64,000 bases of DNA from Xenoacremonium recifei (taxonomy: Eukaryota; Ascomycota; Sordariomycetes; Hypocreales; Nectriaceae), in NCBI GenBank assembly GCA_012184525.1, contig WOFQ01000010.1:834617-898616 (forward strand), written 5' to 3'. Both the position numbers and the translations under genes were made by a program. The notes under the pieces are model-generated. The model made no database searches, was not told the origin of the DNA, and saw only the letters and a program-made list of their open reading frames with translations. Shown here in pieces: positions 34,401 to 46,342 of the stretch. Each line of letters begins with the position of its first letter. The stretch's first letter is position 1.

Positions 34401-35376
34401 CTTCGCCTGTATCGCTCTCGTTTACTGCGTTGTCGCGCCCCTCATTTCGATCTTCGCTATTATCACCTTCAGTCTTCTCTGGCTTGCCCAGCGATACGCT
34501 ATGCTGTATGTGACGCGATTCGAACACGATACCGGCGGAGTCCTCTATCCTCGAGCCATCAACCAAACATTCACCGGAATCTATGTTATGGAACTTTGCA
34601 TAGCTGGTCTGTTCTTTATTGTCGAAGATGAAAAGGGCAAGCACACTTGTACTACCCACGGAATCATCATGATAGTAGTCTTGATTTTGACCGTGTTGTA
34701 CCAATTCGTCCTGAATTTTGCCTTCGCCCCGCTCTTCCGATATCTTCCCATCACCTTCGAGGACGAAGCTGTGCTCCGAGACGAAGCTTTTCAGCGTGCT
34801 CAGGATCGCCGCCTTGGTCTTCTCGAAGAAGAAGACGAGGACGCCTCGGACGATGATGCGGACACAGTCGGGAAGGAGAAGTCACGAACATCCGCTGATC
34901 AGGAAATTGAACTGCACAAGTTTAACTCGATCCGGAAGCCTGTGAACAAGGTCGGAACGTGGGCGAAGGATGGAGGCCACCAACTGAAGAAGCTCGCTAC
35001 CAAGAAAAATAAGGATAAGAGCCGGAGAGCTTCTCAGTATCGTCGGACCCAACGCCAGAAGGACCTTGAGGCTCAGCGCGCCATAGGCGACGCGCTGTAT
35101 GGCGGATTCCACGACGAAATCGAGGACTTGACTCCTGAAGAGCGAGACCTGCTCACTCGACATGCTTTCAAACATGAAGCTCTTCGTGCTCGACGTCCCA
35201 CAGTATGGATTCCCAGAGACGACCTCGGCATCAGTGATGATGAGATTAGAAGGACGCAGGAGTACAGTGAGCATATCTGGATCAGCAACGAAGGAACAGC
35301 CCTGGACAGCAAGGTGCGAGTTGTCTATGGGAAAAATCCACCAGACTTTTCCGAGGTGGATCTCATCAATCTTTAA
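31461..35376 (+). CDS. CSC1/OSCA/TMEM63-family cation channel (DUF221 protein)
   Basis: A member of the fungal Csc1/Rsn1/Phm7 family, relatives of osmosensitive OSCA and TMEM63 channels. Two exons (31461-31804, 31863-35376) around a 58-nt intron (GTAAGT, acceptor TGCAG) give 1,285 residues. The order fits the family: an extracellular Ser/Ala/Thr-rich leader (residues 1-75); a first membrane helix (VSFLTAVGVALAVFAAQLLL) whose end is rebuilt by the splice (ARIFKPKTYLVPERER); two more N-terminal helices; a large cytosolic domain with a charged Lys/Glu-rich insertion; a conserved seven-helix channel core from about residue 744 (WWQEWARSS) to 1065; and a C-terminal PHM7_ext-like tail (ALYGGFHDEIEDLTPEERDL, then PTVWIPRDDLG). 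It probably sits in the plasma membrane or an endomembrane. Which of the several fungal paralogues this is cannot be told. Confidence 0.92.
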
Positions 35377-35981
35377 GTCTTGTCGAGAGAGACGGTACTA
35401 TCAGTATTCACGAGCTGATTCTTTTGCTTTTTTTTATTAACTCAATAATTGGCATGGAGTTTAGGCGAACAGAAGTTTCAAGACCAAGCTGCGGCTTGCG
35501 GGCAAGACGCAACGAAGGCAAGAAGATGGGGAAGAAACGGCAATACCCAGGGCACGATATCAATGTCCCTTGAAGAGGAAGAAACGGCGGCTCTCGGGAT
35601 ACCTGGATTTTTCCATTTGTTCGTTTTGACTACAAGCAGCTAGATAGACTTACGAAGATACGTACTACGAAATAAAAAACAAATTAAAGTTATAATGGAT
35701 GACTGCTAATATTGTGAGGTACGGGTGTTTGCAAAATGTATTCCCTAGCATCAAGTATCTGGGTATGACGAGATTCATTTGGGAATACAACATGCGACCG
35801 AAAGTGCAGCTTACGTAACTCAGAACCCCCTCATCTTGAATTTGAACCTCAGACGGGTCTGACCAACAAGATCTGCGAACTTTAGGCCTCAGCCTGGTGC
35901 TTTTCAACCTCGTTCAACTGCCATGTCTTCGAAGCACAAACCCTCTCCACAAACCTCGGAGGACTTAGATGATCCTTACAG
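35377..35981. other. 3' flank of the channel gene and unresolved 5' region of the next gene
   Basis: The first 300 bases are AT-rich and probably hold the channel gene's 3' UTR. The first exon of the DUF427-like gene should lie in this stretch, but I could not find an ATG plus donor site that joins in the right phase to the exon beginning at 35982. Confidence 0.3.
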
Positions 35982-36558
35982 ACCAAGGAAATCGTCAAGA
36001 AGTATGGCTGTGTCCAGTGTATCTTCGGCGGAGTCATCGCCGAGGCCGACCGATGGCTCGAGATTGACGGCAAGGTGTATTTCCCTCCCAACTCACTCAA
36101 GAGTGATGATGTTGTTGAGATGAGGAAGAAAAGGACGTGTCCATGGAGAGGGGTGGCTACGCGCATATATATCCGTGAGTCTTGAAGAGTAGGTTGGCTG
36201 CATGCAACGTGAGAGAGGTTAACGACCAGGACAGCCAGAGCCGATAGTTGGGACCGCAGCACCGGTCATCCCCGGTATGTTGTCGGTGCATGGCGTTATC
36301 GAGAGCCACCGGATGGGGTTGAGATTCTAGAAGACCATCTAAGTTTTAGTGAGTTACTCCAGAGGGCACTGAAGAAGAACGTGATGCTGATGTCAAGCGG
36401 TAGGGGAGGCGCGATATCCCGCGTGCCAAGTGGTGGTTGTTTTGGAGATCAAGTCTAAGACGAAGGAAATAATTGTGACCCCGAAACCCACAGTGAAATA
36501 TCGGGAGACGAAAAAGCAGTGGGATGTCGACTATGAGGAAACTGATGACGATGAGTGA
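35982..36558 (+). CDS. DUF427-like protein, 5' end unresolved
   Basis: Three exons join cleanly: 35982-36174, 36235-36348 and 36398-36558. Introns are 60 nt (GTGAGT, GTTAAC branch, ACAG) and 49 nt (GTGAGT, GCTGAT branch, CAAG). The first exon gives GCVQCIFGGVIAEADRWLEI, then GKVYFPPNSL and TCPWRGVATRIYI. The second gives VVGAWRYREPPDG and EDHLSF. This order (GG-V-IAEA, YFPP, CPW-basic-G, AW-Y-x-P) is the pattern of DUF427 (PF04248), small beta-barrel proteins of unknown function. The third exon adds a Lys/Thr-rich strand and an acidic end (DYEETDDDE). No start codon is found: the frame is closed by TGA at 35970 and the nearest upstream ATG (35923) is one base out of phase. Either a short first exon was missed or the 5' end has decayed. 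The family assignment is from memory of motifs. Confidence 0.5.
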
Positions 36559-37361
36559 TCCATTGATGAGAACTTGGGTGTAATTACCAATTGATGAAAT
36601 TGCTTCGTTATCGAGCATACCCCATGATAGAGGACTTGGATTCCAAATACGACGTCCGGGTGAGAGGAATTGGCTGGATATTAGTTATCCAGGCGACTCG
36701 GATCGACGATATACCCGCGGCTGAGATCTCATCCACCTTCATGGAATGTGAAAAGAAACAAAATCGGTTGCTTCACGGTATGGCAGTTCTGGAAAATTGT
36801 TCATTGGCATCCTGGCGGGAACGGTTCTTCCATCACTGCTCCTTTGATAAATTGTTATGGGCTATCTTGGGCCCGCATATGGATTTAAGGTACTTTATTG
36901 GAGATGGGCTTAATTCTGTAAGAGTCACTCATTGAGCCCATCTGCCGCCACCGTCTTCGGCGACTCTATGGATACTTGGTTGGTAGATAAACGCTGCTGA
37001 CCAAGCACTTGGCGTCAGAAGAACGACTAATAAAGCAAAAACCCGCACACAGACGCTTCTCTTGTCTTGTGCATCTAGCCTCGTCCAACCACAGCCTGAT
37101 CATAGTCGCTTATCTCCCGTCTCTATCTGTAAACCAAACCGGCATTTCCCCAACGTCCGCCACGCCTTAAAATCCCAGAGGCGCCCATCGGTTCTCCTCC
37201 CCCGCAGTTCCACTGGTGGACCTCTGCGGACAGGGACTCATCCATCCCTCGATGATCGTGAACCATCGGACCACAGCCTCAAATCCTCCTGCTGCCAGCC
37301 GGACATAGACGTCTTTCTCATCAAGCATTCTGCATCGCCGCATCGGCCCCGCACCGGCATC
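36559..37361. other. Intergenic region and leader of the NirA-like gene
   Basis: About 800 bases. The last 300 are C-rich and carry an open frame in phase with the NirA-like gene from an ATG at 37062, which I regard as 5' UTR. No other gene is supported. Confidence 0.35.
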
Positions 37362-40051
37362 ATGGACGGCCCTGCTGGTTCCTCTGCCGGCACGCAGCCG
37401 AGCTCTTCAGCCTCTCCGCCGACCGCACCAGCGGCCAGTGCTAAGAAGAAAACGCGCAGGGGAGCCGATCCAGCAAGCTCCAAGCGACGATGTGTCAGTA
37501 CAGCTTGCGTCGCGTGTCGCAAACGGAAATCCAAGTGCGATGGCGCATTGCCCAGCTGCGCTGCCTGTGCCAGTGTCTACGGGACTGAGTGCGTCTACGA
37601 CCCCAATTCGGATCATCGGCGGAAGGGCGTGTATCGCGAAAAGGTCGACAGCATGAAGGCTCGCAACTCGACGCTGCAAATTCTCATCGAAGCCATCCTG
37701 AATGCCGACGAGGATGATGTGCCAGCCATTGTTAGGAACATACGGACCTGCAACAGCCTGGACGCCGTTGCAGAGCAGATACTGAAGCAGCAGCAGATGG
37801 AGGCCGAAGAGGCTGAGCTACTGGAGGACGCCCACGAGGAAGACACCACTGACCAGCCCGTGGAGGGCGAGCGGGAGCTAGCACGCAAGATGGGAGAGCT
37901 GAGGTTGGAAAATGGCTCAGTGCGCTTCATCGGCGGCACATCTCATCTCATCTATCTTGGTGATTCATATCAAGAACTCGACAATGAGCCGAACCCTGAG
38001 CAATACCTAGGCGAGGATCCTATCACCACATGGACCCAGGTTACCAAAGACGCACAACTCATCACTCATCTCATAAATATGTACTTCGACTGGCATTATC
38101 CGTATTTCACAACACTCTCAAAGACCATGTTCTTCCGAGATTTCATGAAAGGCAAGGCCGGGTTAGGCCGAGGGACGGTATACTGCTCATCTTTGCTGGT
38201 GAACGCGATGCTGGCCTTGGGCTGCCATTTCACCAGCGTTCCAGGAGCATATGGTGTCGCCGGGGACAGCAAGACGAAGGGAGACCACTTCTTTGCCGAG
38301 GCCAAGCGACTCATCGTCGAGAATGACGAGTACGAGAAGCCTCGTTTGGTCACCGTTCAAGCCTTGGCTCTCATGTCTGTTCGAGAAGCAGGCTGTGCGC
38401 GGGAAGCCAAAGGATGGGTGTACAGCGGGATGAGTTTTCGGATGGCAGAGGACATCGGGCTGAATTACGACGTGAGCGAGCTTGACAAGGAGCGCATGAG
38501 CGACCATGAGATTGACGCGAGGCGGATTACGTTCTGGGGTTGCTATCTCTTCGATAAGTGCTGGTCGAATTACCTCGGCCGACTTCCCCAGCTCCCCAGG
38601 AGCTCGTTCAACGTCTCCAAATTTGACGTCTTCCCGGATGAGGATGCTCAATCTTGGTCACCATATACCGATAACGGGTTCGACCAGGCTTCAAAGCAAC
38701 CGTCAAGGACTCGCGCAGCTGCCCTTCAATTATCGAAACTTTGCGAAATTAGTAGCGACCTGTTAGTGTTCTTTTATCATCCCAACGCCATCAGTCGCTC
38801 CAGTGGAAAGACGGTAGAGCTGAAGAAGCTGAGCGAGCTTCATCGTCGCCTTGAGGAGTGGCGCAAGGAGCTCCCTAGAGAGTTCGAGCCGAAAGATGGG
38901 CAGCTACCGAACGTGATTTTGATGCAGTACGTTACCCCTCTACCGTTGACGTCTTTTCTCAACTGACAACACGCAGCATGTTCTTCCATCTACAGTACAT
39001 CCACCTCTTCCGACCATTCCTCAAGTATGCACCATCCGCGTCTCCTCTTCCGCCACATGTCTCCCCTCGCCGGATATGTACTGCGAATGCCGGTGCCATA
39101 TCAAAGCTTCTGCGGTTGTATAAGAAGTCATGGAATCTCCGGCAGATTTGCAATATTGCAGTCTATATGATCCATAGTGCTTGCACAATTCACTTGCTCA
39201 ACCTCCCGGAAAAGACAGCCAGGAGAGATATAACTCATGGCTTGAAGCAATTGGAAGAGATTGCTGAGGACTGGCTCTGCGCACGACGAACACTTACGAT
39301 CCTCAGCGTCCTCGCCCGGAAATGGAAGTGCGAGCTACCTGAGGACGCGGCATTCGTGTTGCAACGTGCGGATGAGAAGTATGGAACTTATAGCACCTCT
39401 GATGTTCCCTCACCACGGTCGAACATTGGCACCTCCCCTCTCTCGGAGGGAGGCTTGGGACTCAAGACAGGCGAGGGTTACAGCCCTCTCACCCAGTACA
39501 CGCGAAACCAACTGGGACGACCGGCACAGCAGCAACAATCTGTCAACGAGGTACCTGAGCAAATGACAACAGCGGCATCCCTTCCGATGGACGAAGTACA
39601 GATGGGACAATCGAATCTGCCCATCGATAGCTCTGATATGTCGTTTGTGACAGAGCCTATGTCGGGATGGGGACAGTCAATGGTATCCGCGCCACCGCTG
39701 TCAAACTATCAGAATTCATTCGGTCCAATATCGCAATCAAATATCACTGTCGCAGGTGCGCCAACAGTTCCTGGGACGTCCTCACCAAACCGGCTTATGC
39801 GTATGGATGGACAGGAGTGGTTCTTGAATGACAGCGCGAGATGGCATCAAAGCTTCGAGGCTTGGCAAATGGGCAACGGGGCACAAGATGGATCCATGTT
39901 CATCTTTGGAGAGAACACGAATAGCGACACGCCTAATACTAACACTGATAGCGGTGCTGGAGTGCAGGTTGAGCCAAACGAGCAGCTTACAGGGTTTGAG
40001 GGCCTGGGTGGTTCTTTAGGGGATGCCGGATGGCTTCCCGGATTGGAATAA
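37362..40051 (+). CDS. Zn2Cys6 transcription factor, NirA/NIT4-like
   Basis: Two exons (37362-38926, 38977-40051) around a 50-nt intron (GTACGT, CTGAC branch, CGCAG) give 879 residues. The binuclear zinc cluster lies at about residues 46-76 (CVACRKRKSKCDGALPSC, CAACASVYGTEC). It is followed by YDPNSDHRRKGVYREK and a dimerisation helix (NSTLQILIEAILN), the linker shared by the Aspergillus NirA and Neurospora NIT4 group. The central fungal-specific domain includes MYFDWHYPYFTTLSK and the RRITFWGCYLFDK motif. The splice restores LMHMFFHLQYIHLF. The C-terminus is Gln/Ser/Asn-rich, as in activation domains. The start at 37362 was chosen over an in-frame ATG at 37062, whose extra 100 residues look like leader. 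Many fungi have several members of this group, so calling it the nitrate regulator itself would be too strong. Confidence 0.88.
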
Positions 40052-43000
40052 GGAGACGAGGCATGATGATGACATGTACTTTATAGGTATGCAGCTACAC
40101 CGGAACGGAAGGCAGGAACTGGTAAAAGCTGGGCGTCTCTAGTTACGACTTGGATAGATCGTTGGAATACCCGACTTAGTAAGCCAATTGTTTTCATCTT
40201 TGCACAGCCTCACAGGGTCCATATGCTACCTCATCTCTCAAGACGGCCATCTATCAGATCAAGCATAAACGGCACGATCGATCAACCCCTTCATGAGGTG
40301 TATCGGAAGGGTTCCCCTAATGCCGTGCGTGAACTTCTGTCGAGCTCGATAAGGTTGACCAGCCCAACTGGGGTAAGGCGAGACGGATTTGATACACAGG
40401 AAGCCCGCTAAGGCATGTCCCGTCCGCAGTCTTCCCAGATCATTTGGCGAAAGGCACCGGAGGGTTGCATTGGTGGAGGTGGCTTTTCGGCCCGTCGCCC
40501 GCTCCTTGTCCCGGCGCCACTGAAGCTGATTCCGGGGACGCTGGCAGGATTTCGGAAGAGCTGGGCCGTTGGGATCACGGCACGCGAAACGACGTCGAGT
40601 CTCTGATTTTGTGCGAGAGAACGCGAATGTTGCGGTGCGGATAGTCGGGTAGAGTCAGTGGGATGATATAGAGGGTGGTTGGCAACGGAGAGAGCGAGAG
40701 ACAGCTGGATGGCGACATCACTGCAGAACAGCTAAATCCGGACCCCGCGATGTCATTGCTGGAAGAGGAAGGTGAGGGGGACGAACTTGGATTATCTCTC
40801 GCGTACCTTCCTCCTCCGACGGAAGGCCCTATCTGCCCTATCTCTCCGGTTTATACCTGAGGTATCAACCTGACGGCCAACCTAAATCTTGCGTCGCGGT
40901 TGAGGCCCCCCCAAACCACCCCCAAGATGGATCCCGTCTCTCCACCACCATGAAAATCCGGGGGATTAGATTGAGATGCAATGTCTCGAATCCTTCCCCA
41001 GCCGCCAGTCCGCAGAATGAGGAGACGGACTCACTGAGGTGGGGCCGAAGTCCCTGACGGAACCTCCAGGCCATGTGGCACGAGGTAACCATCCAGCTGT
41101 CGGCCAGTCTGCCCTCCATCTCCATCGCGATGACGGAGCATTACGGATCACACCTCGTCTCGCTCGGCTGGACGAAGCATAACAACCTCAACTCCTCGCG
41201 GAGCACTCCCACCGGGGTCGACTCCGCACGGACGCGCTCCTCTTTCCCGAGGAGGGGGGCTGATGCTGATGCTGATGCTGAAAAGACAGCCCTGGACAGA
41301 TTGGCGGCGGCGGCGCTGCGGCGAAATCATGGGATGGTTACGACACCAGCCAGTTGGCGGTTTCTTGGCCGAGGCTGCCCCCCCTCCCCAAGATTGGGGG
41401 CGTTCGGCATCTGCATTTCAGCTGCTTGCTGGCTGGCTGGCTGATTGGTGATGGACCGGTTGTTACTGTTGAATCGCGGCAAGGCTGATGTTGACTCTAG
41501 GCCAGTCAGTATTCGTGCTACATTATGCTTCTCAGGACGTCCAAGCTGCTTCGCCTCGTGTTGAACGCAGTCTATCATCTCGGTCAACTACCTCGGTGTC
41601 CTTCGTCCCGACTGCGAGGATGACAGGCGTTCATGTTAGACGCCACACGGCACGGGCGCGAACCCCTGTCCCCTTTCATCCTGACCATGGCAACATATCG
41701 CGACCAAGACCAGATCTTCCTGTTCCTTTCACCAGGCATCAGCGCAATATCCAGCGCGAACCCCGGGGACCTCCAAGGGTCGGCCCCTCCTCCAGCAATC
41801 GATGCGCTGGCCCAGGTGCCCAGGTTCTTCCACCTACCAGTTCTGTCCGAGAGTCTGGAGTTGGGATTGGAGAGGGGCCCCGCCATGGTGAAGCATCCTT
41901 GCCTGTCTTGACGTTGACAGCGAGTTGGTTCACGCTTTGTGGCCAGCTTGGGCGGCCACTCGGGTGTAGACATCCCGGGACCACCTGCGCTTGGCCTGCC
42001 GCTCCCTCCAGCCCGCCCTGGAGCAAGCAGCAGACTCTCATCAGCGGCCCTGGCCACCGCCGGCCGTCCTCTCTCTCGAATGTGCGCTTCAACATGTACG
42101 GCTACTCATCCGAAGGTCCCACCTCCACCACCTCCGCATCTGCCCATCAAATCCACCCTCGGCGGGACCTCGCTCCTAACGGCCCCAAACGCGCTGGACT
42201 AACTCATAAGCGACCCATTCAGTGCCCGGCGTCGTCGTCGTCGCAGCTGGTGTTTTTCTTCCCCGGGGGGGGCCTGGGCCCCCTTGCTGTCGGTCACGAG
42301 CTGCAGAGATACTTCCCCAAAGAAATCGCAAATCCCTTCCCCTCATCAACTCGTCCGCGCCCCGGCGTCACGTCGCTCCTGGTACTCCGTACTTACACGT
42401 ATGTATATTGCGCCGAGCCGCCTTCCTAGGCCATGATATGATCGATCTTTCGCCCTCTTGAAATCTTGACCTTATCTGTCGCCCCGTTACTCCGGATTTT
42501 TGCTCCCGCCTCTGGTTTCCCCGCGAAGTCCCAATCGCTGAACGAGTACCGCCGTGGTTGGAGGTCTGTCCCGCATCCTCAGTAATCCTGCCTATACGCA
42601 AGAGCCTCGCCTATCAGCTCTCGCTGTCGCGCAAATCAGACACATCATCAATTGGTCGCAAGGAGCCTGTCTCGTTCCGGCTGATCAGCATATTCCGGAC
42701 GTCGACCGTCGCGGTATTTCGGCTACCAGCAGTGGCGATATTGTCGCTCGGCGCAAAGTGGTGCTGAGCTGTGCAGCTTTTCCGGCCGGCACTTCTCAAA
42801 CCACAATTCACGGCGACAGAGAATCCAAGACGACTAATCCGTGTGCCTCGTGCAGGCACCGTAGAGTAGGGCTTGGGGCATTCGAGATTGTAAGTTTCGA
42901 GAAGCTTTTCTGAAGTCTCAAGTGTTCGTTGCCGCCATCAAATCCGCGTTATTCGGGCATTTTGTGATCACTCACAAGGTTTTTAAAAGAGCAACCCGTA

Positions 43001-43422
43001 CGCCCGAAACTCGTCTCATCCCTAATACTTTATAATTTCACTCCTATTATGGCTCCCCTGCAAAGAGGTCGGCATTGTTGCTCATTATGAGAAATCTTTG
43101 CTGTCGACTGAGTCAGGAGACACTCCAACTTTCCCACCTCCTAGCCTTTAGCAACGCACGGCAGCACCGCACGACTCACCGGAATGCTGACTTTGTGTGT
43201 AGGCCACGCGATATTTTAGGATCAATATCTACCAAATACGTTCGCACATGTCTTACTCTCTAACTTGAACCCGGAGGGCATCGCTGTCCTCGTTTTCGGT
43301 CTGACGGCTGTCCTTTTCGCATAAACAGGGGCACGCGCTACTTTCAGAGCCGCATCATCACCTTAGATTACATTTAACGAGGCGTCATCCGGAAAAGCAT
43401 TCACAGAAATTCCAAAGACGAC
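40052..43422. other. Long upstream region of xlnR
   Basis: About 3.4 kb without a supported gene. Its many open frames (one of 313 codons at 41488-42429) are low-complexity, overlap open frames on the other strand and lack domains. Features read directly: a GATGCT repeat at about 41270-41283, a GGCT repeat at about 41431-41442, a CCCCGGGGGGGG run near 42262, and a perfect TACGGAGTAC palindrome (reverse orientation) at 42382-42391. Part of the stretch from 42400 on, C/T-rich, may be an unusually long 5' UTR. Confidence 0.4.
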
Positions 43423-46342
43423 ATGTTATCAAACCCTCTTCAACGTTATTCGCCCTACCAAAACATCAACGGTTCGGCCGCCGTCCCCAACAACCATGGT
43501 CCCCAGTCCCATATTCCGAACCCTAACTTAGGCGTTCTTGGACAAGGGCCTCATTTCTCTACTCAGCATATGCACCACGCAAACCCGAGTGTTCCAATAG
43601 GCCGAATCAATCCTCCGTCAAAATCTAGGCAACACTCCAATGGATCTCGAGTGTCTGGTGTTGCAGGTCCTGTTCGGCGGAGGATCAGTCGAGCTTGCGA
43701 TCAGTGCAATCAATTAAGGACGAAATGCGACGGTCAACATCCTTGCGCTCACTGTATTGGTATGTTTTATCACCAGTCACCATCTAGATTAGTTTTCTGA
43801 CGCAGAGAAGAATTCGGGCTTGGGTGTGAATACATTAGGGAGAGGAAGAAGAGAGGCAAGGCGTCGAAAAAAGACCTCGCTCAACAAGCTGCGGCCCAGG
43901 CAGCTGCTAATGGCCAAAAGTCTGACGGGTCTAATGAAGATGGAGGCCAAGGCAATCAGCCATCTGAAAGTATTAGCAGCAAAACGTCGGTGCACCACCC
44001 TTCTATTGACAGCTCCGTAAGCGCCCACGATATGTCGAACGAAAGCCACAGCGACAACTTGTTGTCACCGAATCGGGTGGGGGACAGGCTGGATACCATT
44101 GCCGAAACGACCGATCCATCGCATCTAGGAGGCCATCCAGGCATTGACGCGCAGTTAGATCATTCAGCGAACCTCGATTTGAGCGGCTACGGGACTGTTC
44201 CCCAAGGTTACGACAGACATAGCCTGGGAGGCGCGGCAATGGGCCAACCATCATATGGCCCTGGAGGACATGGACCGTTGGGAGGGTATCACGATTTGTC
44301 TTACGCGATGCAGGCGACGAGTCCCCCGAACTTTGGCAATGGAGGACCATTCCGAATGGGTAACAGCCCTCTCGGCTACACGATGGGCGGAGGCACTTCG
44401 CCTGGCTGGGGGATGTCGATGCCATCTCCAACTAGCCAGTTTCCGGCTCATCTCGCTCAGCCAAGCGTCAACCATATGAACAGCTTACGATATCCTGTTC
44501 TGGAACCGATCTTGCCACATCTAGGAAATATTCTACCCATTTCACTCGCCTGCGATCTCATCGATCTATACTTCGCATCTTCATCCTCGGCTCAGGTTCA
44601 TCCTATGTCACCCTATGTCCTTGGATTTATTCTCCGGAAACATTCATTTATTCATCCAACTAAGCCTCGACATTGTCAGCCCGCCTTGCTTGCAAGTATG
44701 TTATGGGTGGCAGCGCAAACAAGCGATTCGCCTTTCTTGACCAGCTCACCGTCCGCACGCGCTAAGACCTGCCAGAAGCTATTGGAGCTGACAGTGAGCC
44801 TTTTGAAGCCTCTGATTCATACTTCGGCTGGTGATGTGTCTACCGGCTCCAGCCCGGCAGCAGCAGAAGGTGTGGCACTTGGTGGTCTTGGAGTAGCCAT
44901 GCCCGGGACGATCAGCATGGATGCGTTAACGGGAGAATCTGGCCCCTTCGGTGCTGCAGGAAACGTTGACGATGTGATCACATATATTCATTTGGCAATC
45001 GTGGTCTCTGCGAGCGAGTATAAAGGGGCCAGCCTGAGATGGTGGAATGCTGCCTGGTCACTTGCCCGGGAGCTGAAGCTTGGACGAGAGCTGCCCCCAA
45101 GCCCTCCCCCAGTGACGAGCGAGATGATTATCGAGAACGAGGGGGATGACGAGCACGATCTCCATCGCAACATTGCCGGTTACGTGACAGAGGAGGAACG
45201 CGAGGAACGACGGCGGATATGGTGGCTTGCTTATATCGTTGACCGACACCTAGCGCTTTGCTACAATCGTCCCTTGTTTCTCCTCGACATTGAATGCGAA
45301 GGCCTTTTGGCGCCAATGGACGATACAGCATGGCAAAACGGCAATTTCAGCGCCTATCGCAACTACGATGCCGACTCGGGAATGCTCGACTCACTTGCCG
45401 ATGGCACCCACGATCCAACACGACCGCGAGGCCCTCAGTTTGAATGTCGCGGCCACGGTATTTTTGGCTTCTTCCTCCCTTTGATGACAATTCTAGGCGA
45501 GACCGTGGATCTCCATCATGCCAAGAATCATCCTCGATTTGGTGTTGCCTTCCGCCCCTCGCGCGAATGGGACGACCAGACTACCGAGATCAGCCGACAT
45601 TTAGAGATTTACGAGCGAAGTCTGAAAGCATTCCAGCTCAACAATCTATCTATAAAGTCGGAAGATAAAAACGAGCAGGGTCAGGGCGATGGCGAGCAGA
45701 GCACGGGTGGCGAGTTGAGTACACCCTCGGTGCAGTCAGCTTTAACCGGCGGATCGAACCGAATGACAGAAAGCGACATCCAGACTCGTATTGTGATTGC
45801 CTATGGCACACATGTCATGCATGTCCTTCACATACTTCTTACTGGGAAGTGGGATCCTATTAATCTCCTCGACGACGACGATCTCTGGATATCCTCGGAC
45901 ACTTTCATCACGTCTACTGGTCATGCAGTGGCTGCTGCCGAAGCTATTAGCCAAATCCTCGAATTCGATCCTGGATTAGAATTCATGCCCTTCTTCTTTG
46001 GCATCTATTTGCTACAGGGCTCGTTCCTGCTCTTGTTGATGGCAGATAAACTTCAGTCTGAGGCATCACCGGCCGTTGTGAAAGCATGCGAGACGATTGT
46101 ACGCGCACATGAGGCATGTGTTGTCACCTTGAATACTGAGTATCAGGTACGTGGGGATCTTCTATTTCATGTATCACTAACTAATATCTTCTCTTCAGCG
46201 CAATTTTAGCAAAGTTATGCGGAGCGCACTTGCACAAGTCCGAGGGCGCGTCCCAGAAGACATTGGAGAACGACATCAACGACGCAGGGAACTCCTATCC
46301 TTGTATAGATGGACTGGAGACGGTACCGGTCTTGCTTTGTAA
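43423..46342 (+). CDS. xlnR: Xylanolytic transcriptional activator XlnR/Xyr1
   Basis: The Zn2Cys6 master activator of xylanase and, in many species, cellulase genes. Three exons (43423-43759, 43811-46146, 46199-46342) give 938 residues, the normal length. The start MLSNPLQRYS is typical of hypocrealean orthologues. The zinc cluster is RRISRACDQCNQLRTKCDG, then HPCAHCIEFGLGCEY; intron 1 (51 nt) falls between Ile and Glu-Phe of the latter. The basic tail RERKKRGKASKKDL follows. The central regulatory domain has LRYPVLEPILPHLGNILP, VSASEYKGASLRWWNAAWSL and RRIWWLAYIVDRHLALCYNR. Intron 2 (52 nt) precedes the invariant C-terminus, which starts RNFSKVMRSALAQVRGRVPE and ends WTGDGTGLAL. The correct intron 1 acceptor is AAG at 43808-43810. 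A CAG five bases upstream would shift the frame. Nuclear, DNA-binding at GGCTAA-type sites by family knowledge. Confidence 0.96.

Noticed and set aside
37062..37361. N-terminal extension of the NirA-like protein from an ATG at 37062
   Set aside because: The extra 100 residues look like translated leader. The ATG at 37362 is closer to the zinc cluster and better placed.
41488..42429. Plus-strand open frame of 313 codons upstream of xlnR
   Set aside because: It is low-complexity (Pro, Ser, Arg), overlaps long open frames on the other strand and in other phases, and has no recognisable domain or splice structure. GC-rich sequence gives such frames by chance.
43263..43280. TTGAACCC near 43265 as a tRNA box-B-like signal
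   Set aside because: No matching A box or cloverleaf could be built around it.
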